From Cristatella mucedo (taxonomy: Eukaryota > Bryozoa > Phylactolaemata > Cristatellidae), in the NCBI GenBank assembly GCA_009760855.2, contig WPIO01000011.1, positions 3,584,501-3,648,500 on the forward strand: a stretch of DNA of 64,000 nucleotides. The letters run 5' to 3'. The notes below the pieces were generated by a model. That model was given only the letters and a program-made list of their open reading frames with translations. It made no database searches and was not told the DNA's origin. A program made the translations under genes and the position numbers. Numbering within the stretch: position 1 is the first letter of the stretch; the number at the start of each line of letters is the position of its first letter. Below, in pieces: positions 46,079 through 58,069 of the stretch.

Positions 46079-47620
46079 ACAATAATAAAAACAATAATAA
46101 TAATACACGTTTCCTCAGAGAACTCAATCTCGTTCTATGCGCTTTACATTTGATTTAAGGGAAACGCGATCGAATGGTGAGTGGTATCATGCTTTATAAA
46201 CAACGTGAATAACATGGTTAGGGGTGACATGCACAGGGTCAGCATGCAAGTGTGGTTAGTAGCAGCATGCAAAGTGTCGGCACACCTAAGCACATAAAGG
46301 ACGAATCACAGGGAGCTACTAAAAGCTGTCCTAAATAGGTGCGTTTTTTCTTTTCTTTTTAAATTTGGTCAAGTCAGGGGATGTTCTTACGCAAGTCGGG
46401 AGTGAGTTCCAGGCTTTAGGAGCATACGATCTAAATGCACGGTCTCCAAAGCATTTGAGGTTTGCACGAGGTGATGGAAAACTGTCAGATTCCGTAAAGC
46501 GGGTGGTACGATGCTTGGCCTGGTGGGGGAGTAGATCTGTGAGATATGCTGGAGCCAACTAATAGAGGGACCTAAAAGTGAGCGACAAAACATTAAAGTC
46601 AGTCTGTTGCTTGACTGGTAGCCAGTGCAGGTCGGCGAGAAGTGGTGTGATGTTGCAACTGCGACTCTCACGACAGACGAGCCAGGCTGTAAAGTTTTGT
46701 ACCGGCTGTAAACGCCTTATTGCACATGCCGGTAGGCCAGCAAGCAATGAGTTGCAGAAGTGAAGACGGAATGTCAAAAATGCACGGACCAACTTAAATA
46801 TGATATCTTTATCTAAACAAGCCCGAATTTGAGCAGTGTTATGTAGCTGAAAGTAGATAGACTTGACTGTGGAGCTGATGTGGTCGTCCAACGAAAGATT
46901 ATTTTGGAACATGACAACTAGATTTCGTGCCGGTTCAACATGAAAAATGCTGGCAGAGCCGATTTGAGTGCTAGCTTTCCAATTTCTGAATCAGACTTAG
47001 TTTGCCTATAACTAGTAAGTTAGTTTTATCATCATTTAATTTAAGAAAATTTGTTGCCATCCACGTGCTGCATGTCATCAATACACGCAGCAAGTGAGTT
47101 AAGAGAACTCGAGGTGCTCGAAGGCTGGGAGGGTTCAAAGCAAAGGTACAACTGAGTGTCATCCACATAGAAGTGAAAGCCTAGATTATGCTTGCAATAG
47201 CATCGGAAAGAGGGAGAGTATAAACAGTGGAAAGAACCGGACCTAGCATGGAGCTCTGAGGTACCCTATATTTCAGTTGTGGCCCTCGGATGATCTTTGT
47301 CCATTCACATCAATACTCAGGAGTCTCCCACTGAGATCGGACCTGAACCATTGCAGAGCAGTGCCAGTGATGGTCAGGCGAGATGGGAGGAGCTAAAGAA
47401 GAACTTGGTGATCGATAGTATCAAAAGCTACCGAAACATCGAGCAAAACAAGCAGAGACACTCTACCCGTGTCTGCATTCCTAGGTAGGTTGTTGTACAC
47501 CCTAGGCAATGCTGACTCTATTGAGTGATTAGCTCTAAAGTCAGACTGGAACTTACTAGCAAGGTTTGAAGTTTCGATATATGAGTTCAGCTGGTCTGAC
47601 TACTGCCATCGTTGGCAACT
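46079..47620 (-). mobile_element. LINE family A copy, RT and 3' end
   Basis: Tail at 46079-46105, 3' end, C-terminal blocks (46331-46912; [20 protein letters not shown]-like, SYAPKAWNSLPTCV), RT core near 47100-47270 and upstream to about 47600. Stops and frameshifts throughout. Confidence 0.88.
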
Positions 47621-47629
47621 GACAATTAA

Positions 47630-47810
47630 ACGGACTCAGTCTCACAAAATTCGAGGGCCTTTTTGGAAGGCACTGCTAACGGCATGAAAATGGATGAGGG
47701 GCGCTGGGATAAGTGGCCCAGTCCACCACCAGTTTTGATATACCTCTGGGTATTGAAGAGAGATGAGCCCGTATGGGGTGTGTCAATAATTCTCTCACTG
47801 CCTTCCCAGC
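47630..47810 (-). mobile_element. LINE endonuclease fragment joined to the RT copy
   Basis: The minus-strand frame contains FNTQRYIKTGGGLGHLSQRP, the endonuclease segment with the Thr-Gly-Gly-Gly motif, lying directly upstream of the RT part at 47620. About 1.3 kb of linker and endonuclease present in the full-length copy is missing between them. Confidence 0.6.
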
Positions 47811-48310
47811 GAAACTGCAGCCTCTCTTTGCACTGGTACAAACCTTTCAATCTCTTCTCTTTCCTACTTCACGCTGGTCACAATTGAAATTGTCACTGAA
47901 ATTGCCTTCTAGGCTAAAAAAAGACCACCGGTCCTTGAGCGGATGTTCTAGCACTTCTCCTTATTGGATGAATAAAACTGTAGATCCCCCATCTTTAGAA
48001 ATATTTAAAATAGGCTTGGTTACCGTTGAAGTCATTTCCACTCCGAAAATAGCGGTTTTCTTGCCACTAATTCCAAAATTTACCGAGATCAGAATAATGT
48101 TGCTAATTATCATCCAGTCTCCTATCTTATTCTTATTACTAAAAGCCGAATTAGTAGCTACCAAGCGAATTTACGAGGACATCAGTTCATTACATCTTGC
48201 TAACAAGTTGCAGTCAGGATTTAGAGATGACAATTATACAGAAACTGCTTCGAGTTTGCGATTATATTCTGAAAATGCTGATCAGGGTAGAACCCGTGTT
48301 AGCAATTAGA
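47811..48310 (+). mobile_element. Diverged LINE fragment, opposite strand
   Basis: Plus-strand frame 47773-48309 includes ANKLQSGFRDDNYTETASSL (about 48200-48260), equivalent to the [18 protein letters not shown] motif of the RT finger region. Earlier parts resemble the linker. Head-to-head with the endonuclease fragment. Confidence 0.5.
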
Positions 48311-48384
48311 GCAGCCACTAAGTTCCTAAAGCTTAACGATCGAAAGGCATCGCCCAGTAGTAAAGCTCTCTCTTCGACCAAGGT

Positions 48385-48490
48385 CAACATGAATGTATAC
48401 GATTACGAGTTCGTGACCTCGAACCCATGGCATATGTAAAGCGTCTGCTTAGAGATTAAGTTCTCTTAGAGCGCTATATAAATTATATAC
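48385..48490 (+). mobile_element. SINE candidate, diverged
   Basis: Box-B-like GAGTTCGTGACCTCGAACCC (48408-48427), then GTAAAGCGTCTGCTTAGAGA, TTAAGTTCTCTTAGAGCGCT, ATATAAATTATA: the SINE plan with a poor box A. Confidence 0.5.
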
Positions 48491-48840
48491 CGGTATATAT
48501 ATATATTTATTTATTTATAAGACTAATAATATTTATCGCGAAGTCTAGTCTCATCCTCAATTTGCAAGACCTCAACTTCAACTTCGAGATTAGTTCGTCT
48601 AGCATCACTCCCGTAAGTCAAGATGTAGCCAGAATTTTTTGGTAGGGGTCAAAGTCCAGCCGATAAAGGAGGTTGAAATGAATGAATGGTGAGTGCTGAT
48701 GAAGCAAGTGGGTGGATAATTTCCATTGAGTTGTTGCGATAGTGAAATTTTCATTCCGAATGCACCTTTTCGATAGCGGCGTTGAGCAAGTTGAGATGGA
48801 AGCTTTTGTTCATTGCTTTTCCCAAGCTCGCAGCCCGCCG

Positions 48841-48975
48841 ACCTAATTCGACCCGGGGTAAGCTGCTCACCTTCAAGGACAGAGGTCGTGGGCTCGAGCC
48901 CGGCATGTAAATATAAAAATGGAAGATATTAAGTTCTCTTCGGGTGCTGTATAGATGAAGTATTATTTTATTTAG
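48841..48975 (+). mobile_element. SINE candidate with tRNA-like head
   Basis: GGGGTAAGCTGCTCACC (box A region), AGAGGTCGTGGGCTCGAGCC (box B region, 48882-48901), GGCATGTAAATAT, then a partial LINE-like hairpin (TTAAGTTCTCTTCGGGTGCT) and a TATTATTTTATT tail. Confidence 0.6.
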
Positions 48976-49412
48976 ATAAGGCTGACCTGTCAAATAATAA
49001 TAATAATACATTAGTATAGCACCTTACACGAACCTGATCTCTTTAAGGGACGGTACATATGCTGTAAAGGAAGCAAAATCAAATGGTTAGTAGTAGGCGC
49101 AATGTCTTCAAACATGACATGATTACATGCATAGTGTCTTTATGTAAATATGGCTAGTGGCAGTATGCACAGTGTCACACGCATAAGCACACAATTGATG
49201 AATCAAAACGACCCGCTACATGCCGCGATTAACAGGTGTGTTTTAGCTTCTTTTTAAATTTCATTAAGTCAGATGATTCGTGACGTCAGTCAGGAGTGAG
49301 TTTGGGGAGTATATAAACTAGAGGCACGGTCTCCATAGCATTTCGCGCTCGTACGATGTACAGCTAAACAATCTGATTAAAAAAGCTGTTGGTACCATAC
49401 CTTGCCTGGCGA

Positions 49413-49443
49413 GGGTTTAGGGTTTAGGGCTAAACCCTAAACC
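49413..49443. repeat. Inverted TTTAGGG telomere-like motif
   Basis: GGGTTTAGGGTTTAGGG is followed directly by CTAAACCCTAAACC, two units in each orientation. It lies in a LINE at a point where about 90 bases of the consensus are missing, just before the conserved CCTTGAAGTC. Confidence 0.8.
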
Positions 49444-51164
49444 TTGAAGTCGATGTGCTACTTGATTAGGACTGAGCGCAGGTCAGCGGAAGGTGGTATG
49501 CTGTGGCAACTACGACGCTCACGTCAGAAAAGCCTAGCTGTAGAGTTTTTCGCAAACTGTAAGCGCCTGATTGCACAGGCCGGTAGACCAGCAAGCAGTG
49601 AGTTACAGAAGTCGAGACGGAATTTCACAAATTGCGAACCAATTCGGATGCAATATCCCTGACTAACCGAGCCCGAAATTTAGCAACGCTATGCAGCTGA
49701 AAGTAGGATGACTTCGCTGTGGAGCAGATTAGGTCGTCTAAGGAAAGGTCACTTTGGAAATGAACAAATAGATTTAGTTCAGGTTCAACAGGAGATAAGC
49801 TGGCAGCGCCGATTTGAGCACTAACCATTCCAGTTTCAGAGTCACACTTACTTTGCCCATAAATAGTCAGTTGGTTTTATTGTCATTCAATTTGAGAATT
49901 CTTTCTGCAATTCCTATTCGAATGTATACAATACATGCAGCAAGGTAAATGAGAGTTGAGAAAAAACGAAATGCCGGAACGCTAAGAGAGATCAAAGCAA
50001 AGGCATAACTGAGTGTCATATCTGCATGGAAGTAAAAGACTAGATAGTACTTGACAATCTCATCGGCAATAAGGATAGTATATAACTCGAAAAAACGCAC
50101 CAAACATAGCCCAGGGGTACCCCGAACTGGTAACTCGTCTGATCTTTGTCCGTGCATATCAATACTCGGGAGTCTCCCAATGAGACGGGACTTGAACCAT
50201 TGCAGATCAGTGCCAGTGATGCTCAGCCAAGATGACAGGTGCACATGAAGAGCTCGGCGATCAAGAGTATCAAACGCTGCTAAAAGATCAAGCAAAATAA
50301 ACAGAAACATTTTACCTAAGACTGCATTCTTTAGAAAGTCGTTATACACCCGAACCAATGCTGACTCTGTGGAGTGATTAGCTTTCAAACCAGATTGGAA
50401 CTTACTTGCTAGGTTTGATGTTTCAATACAAGAGTTCAGCTACTGCACCACATACAGATCCAGTGAATTTGATAGGAATGATAAAAGTGAGACTGGCGGA
50501 ATTTTCTCAAGTTCTCTTGGTTGAGTGTTGCTTTCTTAATTAGTGGCCTAACTACAGCCTTTTTGAAAGGTGCAGGAACGACCAGGGGCTAAATAACATA
50601 TTTATTAAGTTATTTATGCATGGAAGCAGCAGATCTATGTGTTTTATAAGTAGGATGGGAATAGGATTTACATCATTAGTAATCTTTTTTAACTGGAAGA
50701 TAAATTTCAGGATGAGGTCACTCGTGACCTTCTTGAATTTAGCCAGTGAGGACATGCACCCAATGGAGTGAGAGGAGTCTTATGGGGTTTCTATTGAGAG
50801 AAAGAATATCCAGAAATAATTTTGCTACCTTAGGGATGGATAATCTTATTTTTGTCTTGCTGACAAAGAATCCATAGAAGCTATCCGTTAGATCAACATA
50901 AGGATCGGTAGGTAAGGTGATAATCTTGGAGCGGTTAAGGTGATGGTCGATTCTAGACGTTAGCATTTTTTGGATTGTGCATCTCTGATTCACCAATATT
51001 TGTATAGAAGCTAGACTTGGCCTTTCCAGGATCAAATGGCATGATCTACAGTGGTCCTCGTATGCCTATCGGTGGAAAGTCAGGTCTGATCTTGTGTACG
51101 CCTCCTCAAACTAGCGCCTAGTAGACCTAGTTTGATGTCCGCGGTAAATTATATGCCGTTTGGG

Positions 51165-51425
51165 CAGCTAATACGGCGTCGCATGTTCATACAGCCGTGT
51201 AAGTCTGTTTTGGTCTCAGTGCTCATAGCAGGCTGTTCATGGTCGCTAGCGTATGTTTATATTTACGTTAAATAAACAAGTTTTAACTTAGTTTTTCCAC
51301 TTAGAGTTCTCATTCTAATACCTAAATACTAAACCCTAAAGCCTTAGACCTAAACTCTGAACCCAGAAACCCCATTTATTAGCTGAGCGCCGTTTGTTCA
51401 TACAGCCGTGTAAGTCCGCACACGG
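51165..51425. repeat. Segment flanked by direct repeats inside a LINE
   Basis: GTTCATACAGCCGTGTAAGT occurs at 51190 and again at 51398. The bracketed DNA is AT-rich and contains TAAACCCTAAAG. It replaces about 170 bases of LINE linker seen at 62170-62340. Its identity is unknown. Confidence 0.6.
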
Positions 51426-51784
51426 ACATCAACGATTTCAGGGGCCTTGAGGTTTCGCGATTCACGTGCGACTTTGGGTGCAGGTTAGGGCACGCACTGA
51501 AGACTGAATGAGATCCGCAGTTGCTCAGATGAGCAGGCAGAATTTGGTAAGAATAGGGGATGATAGCATACAGTTATTGGAGAATATTTGATTGAATGTT
51601 AACACTCTTGCTGTGAGTAGGGTCAGGCAAATGAGTCACAAGAGAAAATGAGTCGGTCAGTGCACAAAATTTTGCACTTAATATGTCAGTTAAGTTTTCA
51701 AAATGGATGCTGAAATCACCCATAGCGATAAAAGATCTATCTTCTTGCAATTTTCTAAATTTTCAATAAACTTCTAATAATATA

Positions 51785-52160
51785 GAATACGATTATTGGC
51801 GACAACCTGTTCGCCTTGACTGAGAGCTGACTGAAATCGACTGATTTTTTAAGCATAACCGACGTCACTGCTCTAGGCTTCTTTGCCATTCGTACCTCTA
51901 GATCAATCAAATCTTGTGGAGGAGTCACAACTGCGGCACTTTACTCCCTTAATAGGAAATAATTTGTCGTCTCTTCGATGCAGTCTTTTGAATCTCTTGT
52001 TTTGAGTCCTCACGACAGTAGACTGCCAACGGTGGCAGTAATCTCTGGCCACAGGTACCACGTCCTTTTATATATGACTATGACTTCTCTGATCTTATTT
52101 CGATTATGTGTGCACGAAATCGATCGTATGTAGTTTCTCGTCATATCTATCACCTCTTGC
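51785..52160 (+). mobile_element. LINE endonuclease fragment, plus strand
   Basis: Translated blocks LFALTES, TSRSIKS-CGGVTTA, SMQSFESLVLSPHDSRLPTV, LCARNRSYVVS parallel the family A endonuclease at 62600-62950 in order and wording. Head-to-head with the minus-strand LINE ending at 51770. Confidence 0.7.
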
Positions 52161-52164
52161 TTAA

Positions 52165-52665
52165 AATTCTCACAGAACCTCAACACTTTTGTCAACAGAT
52201 AATATCATACCCAGCAGTTTGCATATCGTCAGCTTCTAAAACACGAACTGCAATCGACCAAGTACAAGGAATTGACAATATCCTGGTCTTGTTTTGCATT
52301 GCCTGCGATATCTGCATAATCAATTACCTTTTCCAGTTATAAATAAGATTAGGACCAACTTAAATTAAAGCATGTAGGCAAGTTAGCACGTCACTTTGAT
52401 TCTCTGCTCAGATGCGGTACTGCTCACTTCGACTTGCTCAATGATCGGTACGGTAGAGGCTTAAATATTGATTAGGCGACTTAGTGCTCGCCGAAATGAC
52501 GAATACCGTGTATCTCCTGGGCACGCCTGTGCAGTCTTTCGGTTCGCCCTACGGCCTGTTTCAACATTGCTGATCAGTTCCTGTGCGGTTTGTTTCACTT
52601 GCAAAATACTTTAACAAATCGATAATCTCATTAATCCGTTTGAAGAGTGCAATGTCGGGAGCGTT
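52165..52665. other. No recognisable feature
   Basis: No LINE hairpin, splice-supported frame or repeat was seen. Confidence 0.35.
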
Positions 52666-52670
52666 CTCAA

Positions 52671-52985
52671 TAACAATAATAATAAATACATTTGATATAG
52701 CACCCTCAGGGAACTCAATCTCTTTCTAGGCTCTTTAAATTAGCTGCAAAGAAAGCACAATCGAATTTAATTGTTAAATGGTTCGTGGTAGCATGTTCAA
52801 TAAACAAAAAGAATACCAAGGTTAGGGGTGACATGCATAGGGTCAGCATGCAAGTATGGTTAGTGGCAGCATGCACAGTATCAGCACGCATAAGCACATA
52901 AAGAATGAATCACAGGGAACCACTAAATGATATCATAAATAGAAGCGTGTATAGTTTTAAATGCGGACAAGTCAGGAGATGTCGT
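52671..52985 (-). mobile_element. LINE family A 3' end
   Basis: (ATT)-type tail, hairpin (AGCACCCTCAGGGAAC...CTTTCTAGGCTCTTT), GGTTAGGGGTGACATGCATA and the last coding codons near 52910-52980. Confidence 0.85.
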
Positions 52986-53213
52986 GTAGGCCGAAACCAG
53001 GACCAGCTGAAGCCAGTGCATCCGTCAATTCTAATGGTACGCCAACTAGTCCAGTTGCTTACTCAAAGCCTTCAGATCATTAATCGCACTACGCATTTTG
53101 CACGTGCCGCACCATCACAGCTCTTTCCGTAACAACCAGCAAACGGACGCCGGCGAATGCGCACGATGGCACTGCACAAAGAGTCGGCTTAGATATAACG
53201 TACATCAGGTTAA

Positions 53214-53560
53214 CTAGTCGCTTAAGAAGCATTCCGATCTTGATATTGACGGAGAGATTCCAAAGAGCATGCTGCTCTTCCTTCTCTCATCGCGTATCTT
53301 TTCCACCATAGTGGATATATAGTCGTCGCCTGGCTTGTCATCGAGTTGCTTACGGGAGAGGTGAGTGTGGGCGCGAATGACATGCCCCTGGATGTCAAAG
53401 CTGAAGTCATCGAATGAGCTCTTCGTGCTCGTCTCCAGACCAATAGCAGCCGCACGCTCGACATCCGCACGCACGTAAGGAGTACGAGAGCACACGAGCA
53501 TGTACTGAGCGTTGGCTGAATCCGCTTCACAGCCACAGCGCCGGGCGATTTCACCTTGAC
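53214..53560 (-). CDS. Unrecognised candidate terminal exon
   Basis: An open frame of about 115 codons ends at TAG 53214-53216. It starts after a possible acceptor (CACTGCAG, 53561-53568); upstream the frame closes at about 53585. The protein is balanced and looks natural: IARRCGCEADSANAQYMLVC, then VRADVERAAAIGLE, FDDFSFDIQGHVIRAHTHLS, and an acidic-basic tail STMVEKIRDERRKSS. It is not LINE-related. I do not recognise the family. A further minus-strand frame at 54490-54699 could be an upstream exon of the same gene, but no junction can be demonstrated. Confidence 0.35.
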
Positions 53561-53798
53561 CTGCAGTGCAGCACTGACTGACTCACGACACCGAGGCTAT
53601 TTTCGGAGCTGCAGTACATTGCTGATTGGCTGCATATCACGTCTACCTAGACTAATAAGCCTATGCCAAGGCCACATCTGCTACGGCTACTCTGGGCTGA
53701 TCAGAGCTCGATCATGAAATGAAGCGAGTAGTATTAAGATTAGATTGCATGTTGGCTCTCTCAGCCAATAGTAATCACTTAGGATTGATGAATCTCTG

Positions 53799-53900
53799 TT
53801 AGAAACTCCACAAAATCATAAAGACCGTGTGGGTGTTTTGTATAGCGCACTCACAGCCTAAGCGGCTTTCGGTACGCATTCTGTAGCCAGCAGAGGATTA
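53799..53900 (-). mobile_element. LINE family B 3' stub
   Basis: CTCCACAAAATCATAAAGAC, GTGTGGGTGTTTTGTATAGC, CAGCCTAAGCGGCTTTCGGT and the following bases match the family B 3' end. GTTACGCAGGAGAG is missing from the middle. Confidence 0.8.
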
Positions 53901-55035
53901 CTATATATTGAACCCGTTTGTTGTTTATTCTTTGCCCCTATTTGATACGGTCCACTTTCTTTTTAGACGGGTGCGTTATTAAACATAATATTTTTCTCGA
54001 CTATTGACTGGTGAATGGCTTCACGGCAGTACTGCGTCTCACAAGGAGCTCTAGAGACGCTGCCGTTTTGTTTTTTTAATCGAACGACTATTCGTGACCC
54101 CGGTAGGGCCAGCCTTGGCTCATTGGGAACCTAATTGCATTAAATAATTCCTTCAGCTGAGTTCGATTTTTTAGCGATTACCTTGGCCCTCTGGTTCTCG
54201 ATACCGTTTTTTTCTGTAAAGATGCGCACCTCTTTGTTCGCTAGGTCCATGACCAATTTACATTTCCTTGTTGCTATGCTTATAGTGGCTGCCTTGCTGA
54301 GCGAGAAACTGGCATTCTGTGCTGCCGACCTCTTTTTATAGCCAAACTCGCCATTTGTGAACGGTTCCGATTTCTACTCGAGATCTCATTTGACTTGGAA
54401 TGCCTCTGTGAATAGCAGAGTTGGAGGCGGGGCTTTACCTTGACCTGGCAGCGCTGACATAGGCAATACATGTGAATGCGGTTCAACACTTAGCCGTGCT
54501 GATGCCGCAACCTAAGGTGGCCACTGGGGTTGTGCCGATGCGATATGAGTAGTGCAGGAGCGTCATCTTCAGTGCTAGGTTTCACGGAGAAGGACGGAAT
54601 CCCTCTTTGAGAAATGTACAAAGTGATAATTTCCGCGCTCGAGTTCTTGCTTCTGGCACAGACAATGACTGATTCATAGCTGATATTGAATGATGTCACG
54701 AACAGGCAGAATCATTTAACTTCTGGAAGTATGCGCCCGATCCTAGTAGTACTTGTTAGTTGCAAAGCATACACCATGCATACACCATGCGTCGACGGGG
54801 CCGGTGCAGCGAAAGTCGCTACGAGCGACCGAATACTGAACGAGGCTGTAGTTGTGTGTGGCTCGCACGCGGCGGCGAGACGAAGAAGAATAATGGACGA
54901 CGTCTCTGACGTCGTTGAGCATAGTGATGAGGACTGTGTTGTACGCAGGCGGACGAGCGTACGTACTGGAGCTATAGCCGTCGTGTATGCTGCTACAAAG
55001 GGCGAGGCCTGGAGAGAGAGAGCTGGAGATAGAGC

Positions 55036-55038
<3 letters not shown>
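53901..55038. other. No recognised gene
   Basis: Apart from the weak minus-strand frame at 54490-54699 nothing convincing is seen. Confidence 0.3.

Positions 55039-55108
<70 letters not shown>
55039..55108. repeat. (GA)n microsatellite, 70 bp
   Basis: Uninterrupted GA dinucleotides; charged Arg/Glu frames over it are artefacts. Confidence 0.97.
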
Positions 55109-55112
<4 letters not shown>

Positions 55113-56395
55113 TAGGATCCACACAGGCCAAGCACAATCAGAAAGTAATCGCATCAGCGCTGGTAGAATCACACGACCCACATGGCCTTCCACAATTAAA
55201 TCTCACCTGGTCAGCTGATACGGCCGGGCTGCAGTGCGTCAAGAGCTCTCGAGCAGCGCGACCTTATTAGCCACACAGCCGTCGATGGTTGCAGGAGTCC
55301 TCAGAGAATCAGCCACACGGCATACAGCGAATCTCGCATGGCGGCCAGAGCACCTGTGAACATCTGACCGGTGCAAAGCCTCGAGCGCCACTCCCGAGCT
55401 CCTTAACGCTAGATTTCAAACGACTGCCGATCCAGTGGCTTAAGCTGTTATGCCGCCTACCCACGGACCATGAAATAACCACCTCATAGTTCATCTAATT
55501 CAGGAGCGTCGGAAGATATTTCGGCAGTCACAATTTGGCTGATCGATGTATAAAAGCGTTTCAGTATTCACAACATGATTGTGTTTTCACCAAGTGCTGA
55601 AAGATTACGAATAAATATTCCCCGAATTTCCCAAGGAATGCGGAAATAAACAAAACGCGATGATTTTGCCCTTGAAATGCTTGTATCGCAGCGAGTAATA
55701 ATTACCATTTTTCCTGTTCACGTCCTTCGGTGTGTTACTGGTGCTTGCTATTACAAACGGGGTTTGGTGGCTTCCTCGTCCGGACAGGTTTTGACCGAAA
55801 AGAGACCGCTCGTGACAGTGAAAGTGCTTCAGCCGAAACACAGGATATACCAGTGAAGCTCTGACCCTTTAAATCACAGATAGTGACTTTGAAGTGCTGC
55901 ATCTACGCAAGCACGTACGCCGACCGTTGGAGAACGCGGCAGAAATGAAGAATTTTTGTATCTTAAGGTATCACGCGTCCATATCTATAGCACAGAGGTA
56001 TATTTTACAGCTACTAGTTTGTATAGGCATTCAAACAGCAACTATGGCGAGCACCGAATGTCGTACGTCTCAGTGGACTAGATCACAACTCAGCTCAACT
56101 GCTAAAACACCAACTTCATGGCATCGGCTTGTTTGTAGCTTTGATCCTAGGCTATCGCATAATCGGTTCCTACCTTTTCATCATTAAGAGACCGTGAATA
56201 ATGAACAATAGTCATAATCTGGCTGATTTTGTACGTTCTATTTGCAATGCTGACTTTTCAATGTAACAGATAGGTGAAAAAGAATCTCTCTTAAAATTAT
56301 TTCACGTCAATTCGTGGTCGTAACAAAATTTAAGATTTTAAAAATTTTATTTATTTTAATCCAATTCAAAATATACGCCGCAGTTAAGGAAGCTC
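55109..56395. other. No recognised gene
   Basis: Short frames on both strands lack family motifs. No LINE hairpin is present. Confidence 0.35.
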
Positions 56396-56399
56396 GATA

Positions 56400-56900
56400 G
56401 AATTCAGGAAGCGATCTGAGCACAAGTACAGCTGCGCGCCATCTGCACAAAAATGAAAGCCTATATTGTGCTTGGCGATTGTAGCAAAAAGAGAATGGGT
56501 TTAATTTGCGCAGAGAATTGGGCCTAAAACGATTCATTGGAGCTACACATACTATAGGGGTTTATTCGATGATCATTGGCAGTTGACATACGACCTCTGA
56601 AATCTCTTGCTGAGATAGTGCCTGGTGTAGTCCACAGAAATTGTGATACCTAGGCGAGACGGAGGATGCTTACGAAGGTCTTTGTGATAAATGCAATGAA
56701 AAGGTGCCAAGACATTAAACGTAACCAGCAGATATACTCCACTTAAGTCGGCTTCCCTTAGAAAGTCAACATTTACTCACAACATTACTGTTTTTGGAGT
56801 GATTAGCTCAAAAATGTGACTAACTTACATACTAGGTGGAGTTTTGGATGTATGAGTCTAGCTGTCCTGCTTCTGCTTAACTGAACTGACACAGACCTTG
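56400..56900 (-). mobile_element. Diverged LINE RT fragment
   Basis: Minus-strand order: the counterpart of FYADDTQ and CLDPSQ near 56410-56480 (AAGTACAGCTGCGCGCCATC on the plus strand), PQGS region near 56510, the SLSG and KTFV regions near 56600-56690, and the NHSTES counterpart near 56795. Ends are indistinct. Confidence 0.6.
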
Positions 56901-57645
56901 CGTATCACTTCATCCCAAATTTCACGAAATTAAATAAATAAACAATAATTTAAATAATAAATAAAACTAATAAATAAATCTTTTAAGCTTCATATTCTAT
57001 ACTTTTGTCGAAACCGGTCGTTTTGTGGTAACGGAGCTCAATAGAATACTTGAGTGATCGGATGCTTTTGCTCCGTGGATCAGCAGAAGTGCAGAAATTG
57101 CTTCCGCATTCCTCGGGCAACGTCTGGGCTGTGGGCTCCTCCTTCCTTCGCGGGAGGCTTTCCTTTTTTTCTTCATGGCTTTCCTTCATAGCATTCCTTC
57201 ATCGTAGTACTTTACTACTGACCTCGGTGAGTTTCTCTTATTCAGCTATTGCTCCGCACTCTTTCGGCTAGCAATTGACATAGAAAACTGAATCTGGTTT
57301 CTTTAGAACGAAATCCTCCGGCAGAGAGACACACTTAGCCCACATTGCTTGGGGTTGAGTTACTTATTAATCTACATGCGTAGAGCGGCTTGGTTTGGCC
57401 CCCAGGGTTCCAGCAGAAGCTATATTCATCCAGGAGATGTGCAAGATTTTGTTCGTGGGTAAAACGTTCGGACACAATTAGAGGATACATATTTATGCAG
57501 CAATGGATTTCATATGCTTGAGATTCTTAATACGTTATCTCCAAGTTCATAACCACTCATTCTGGCCAGGCAACTGTATCTCAAAAACTGTTCTTGTTCA
57601 AATTATAATACAAGTAAACCATTAAAAAATACGAATAAAACAAAT
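56901..57645. other. No recognised gene
   Basis: AT-rich AAATAAATAA patch at 56930-56985. Frames on both strands at 56983-57271 show no family motif. Confidence 0.35.
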
Positions 57646-57648
57646 GTG

Positions 57649-57787
57649 ATTCATTGGTATAGCGCCCCAAGAGGACTTAAATGTCTATTCAGGCGCTTCA
57701 CACATGCCTCGGGGCGGCTCGAGCCCACGACCTCAGCCGGACTTTGGTCCCTGGGGTGAGAGTACCTTGACCGCTGGACCAGACCAG
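57649..57787 (-). mobile_element. tRNA-derived SINE with LINE-like 3' end
   Basis: On the minus strand: TGGTCCAGCGGTCAAGGTAC (box A region), GAGGTCGTGGGCTCGAGCC (box B region), CCCCGAGGCATGTGTGAAGC, then GCCTGAATAGACATTTAAGT and CTCTTGGGGCGCTATACCAA. This is the best second copy of the family seen at 29717-29851. Confidence 0.85.
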
Positions 57788-57810
57788 AATGGCACTCAAA
57801 GACTGCCACT

Positions 57811-58005
57811 TTTTCTTGGCACTTTACACATGCTGGATAGGAAGCATATCATGTCACCCTAACTATTTCATTCATGTTGTTTATTGAGCTGCAGCTGTCA
57901 CTCGATCACTCGATCGTGCTTCCTGTCTAGCAAATTTCAAGTGCCTAGAAAGAGATTGAGTTCCCTGAGGACGCTGTATTAAATGCAATATTATTATCAT
58001 TATTA
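57811..58005 (+). mobile_element. LINE family A-like 3' end
   Basis: TCATGTCACCCTAACTATTT, then AAGTGCCTAGAAAGAGATTG, GAGTTCCCTGAGGACGCTGT, and a TTATTATCATTATT tail. The beginning (57811-57845) is also inverted relative to 57915-57950. Confidence 0.7.
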
Positions 58006-58069
58006 TAATGTCAATTGATTAGCTAGATAATGGACAGTTTCAGCTGTCATGTGTACACAGTGCGCTGAC

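Larger units (their letters stand above)
49005..51770 (-). mobile_element. Long diverged family A LINE
   Basis: 3' tail and diverged hairpin (49005-49070), C-terminal domain (49240-49660), RT (49867-50755; frame 49867-50388 covers FILLDLLAAFDTLDRRALHV and a damaged catalytic region), linker (50739-51140) and the endonuclease C-terminus (51420-51770). A foreign segment lies at about 51165-51425, and a telomere-like palindrome replaces sequence at 49413-49443. Many stops. Confidence 0.85.

Noticed and set aside
49413-49443. A true chromosome end
   Set aside because: Only two units in each orientation, embedded in a LINE that continues on both sides.
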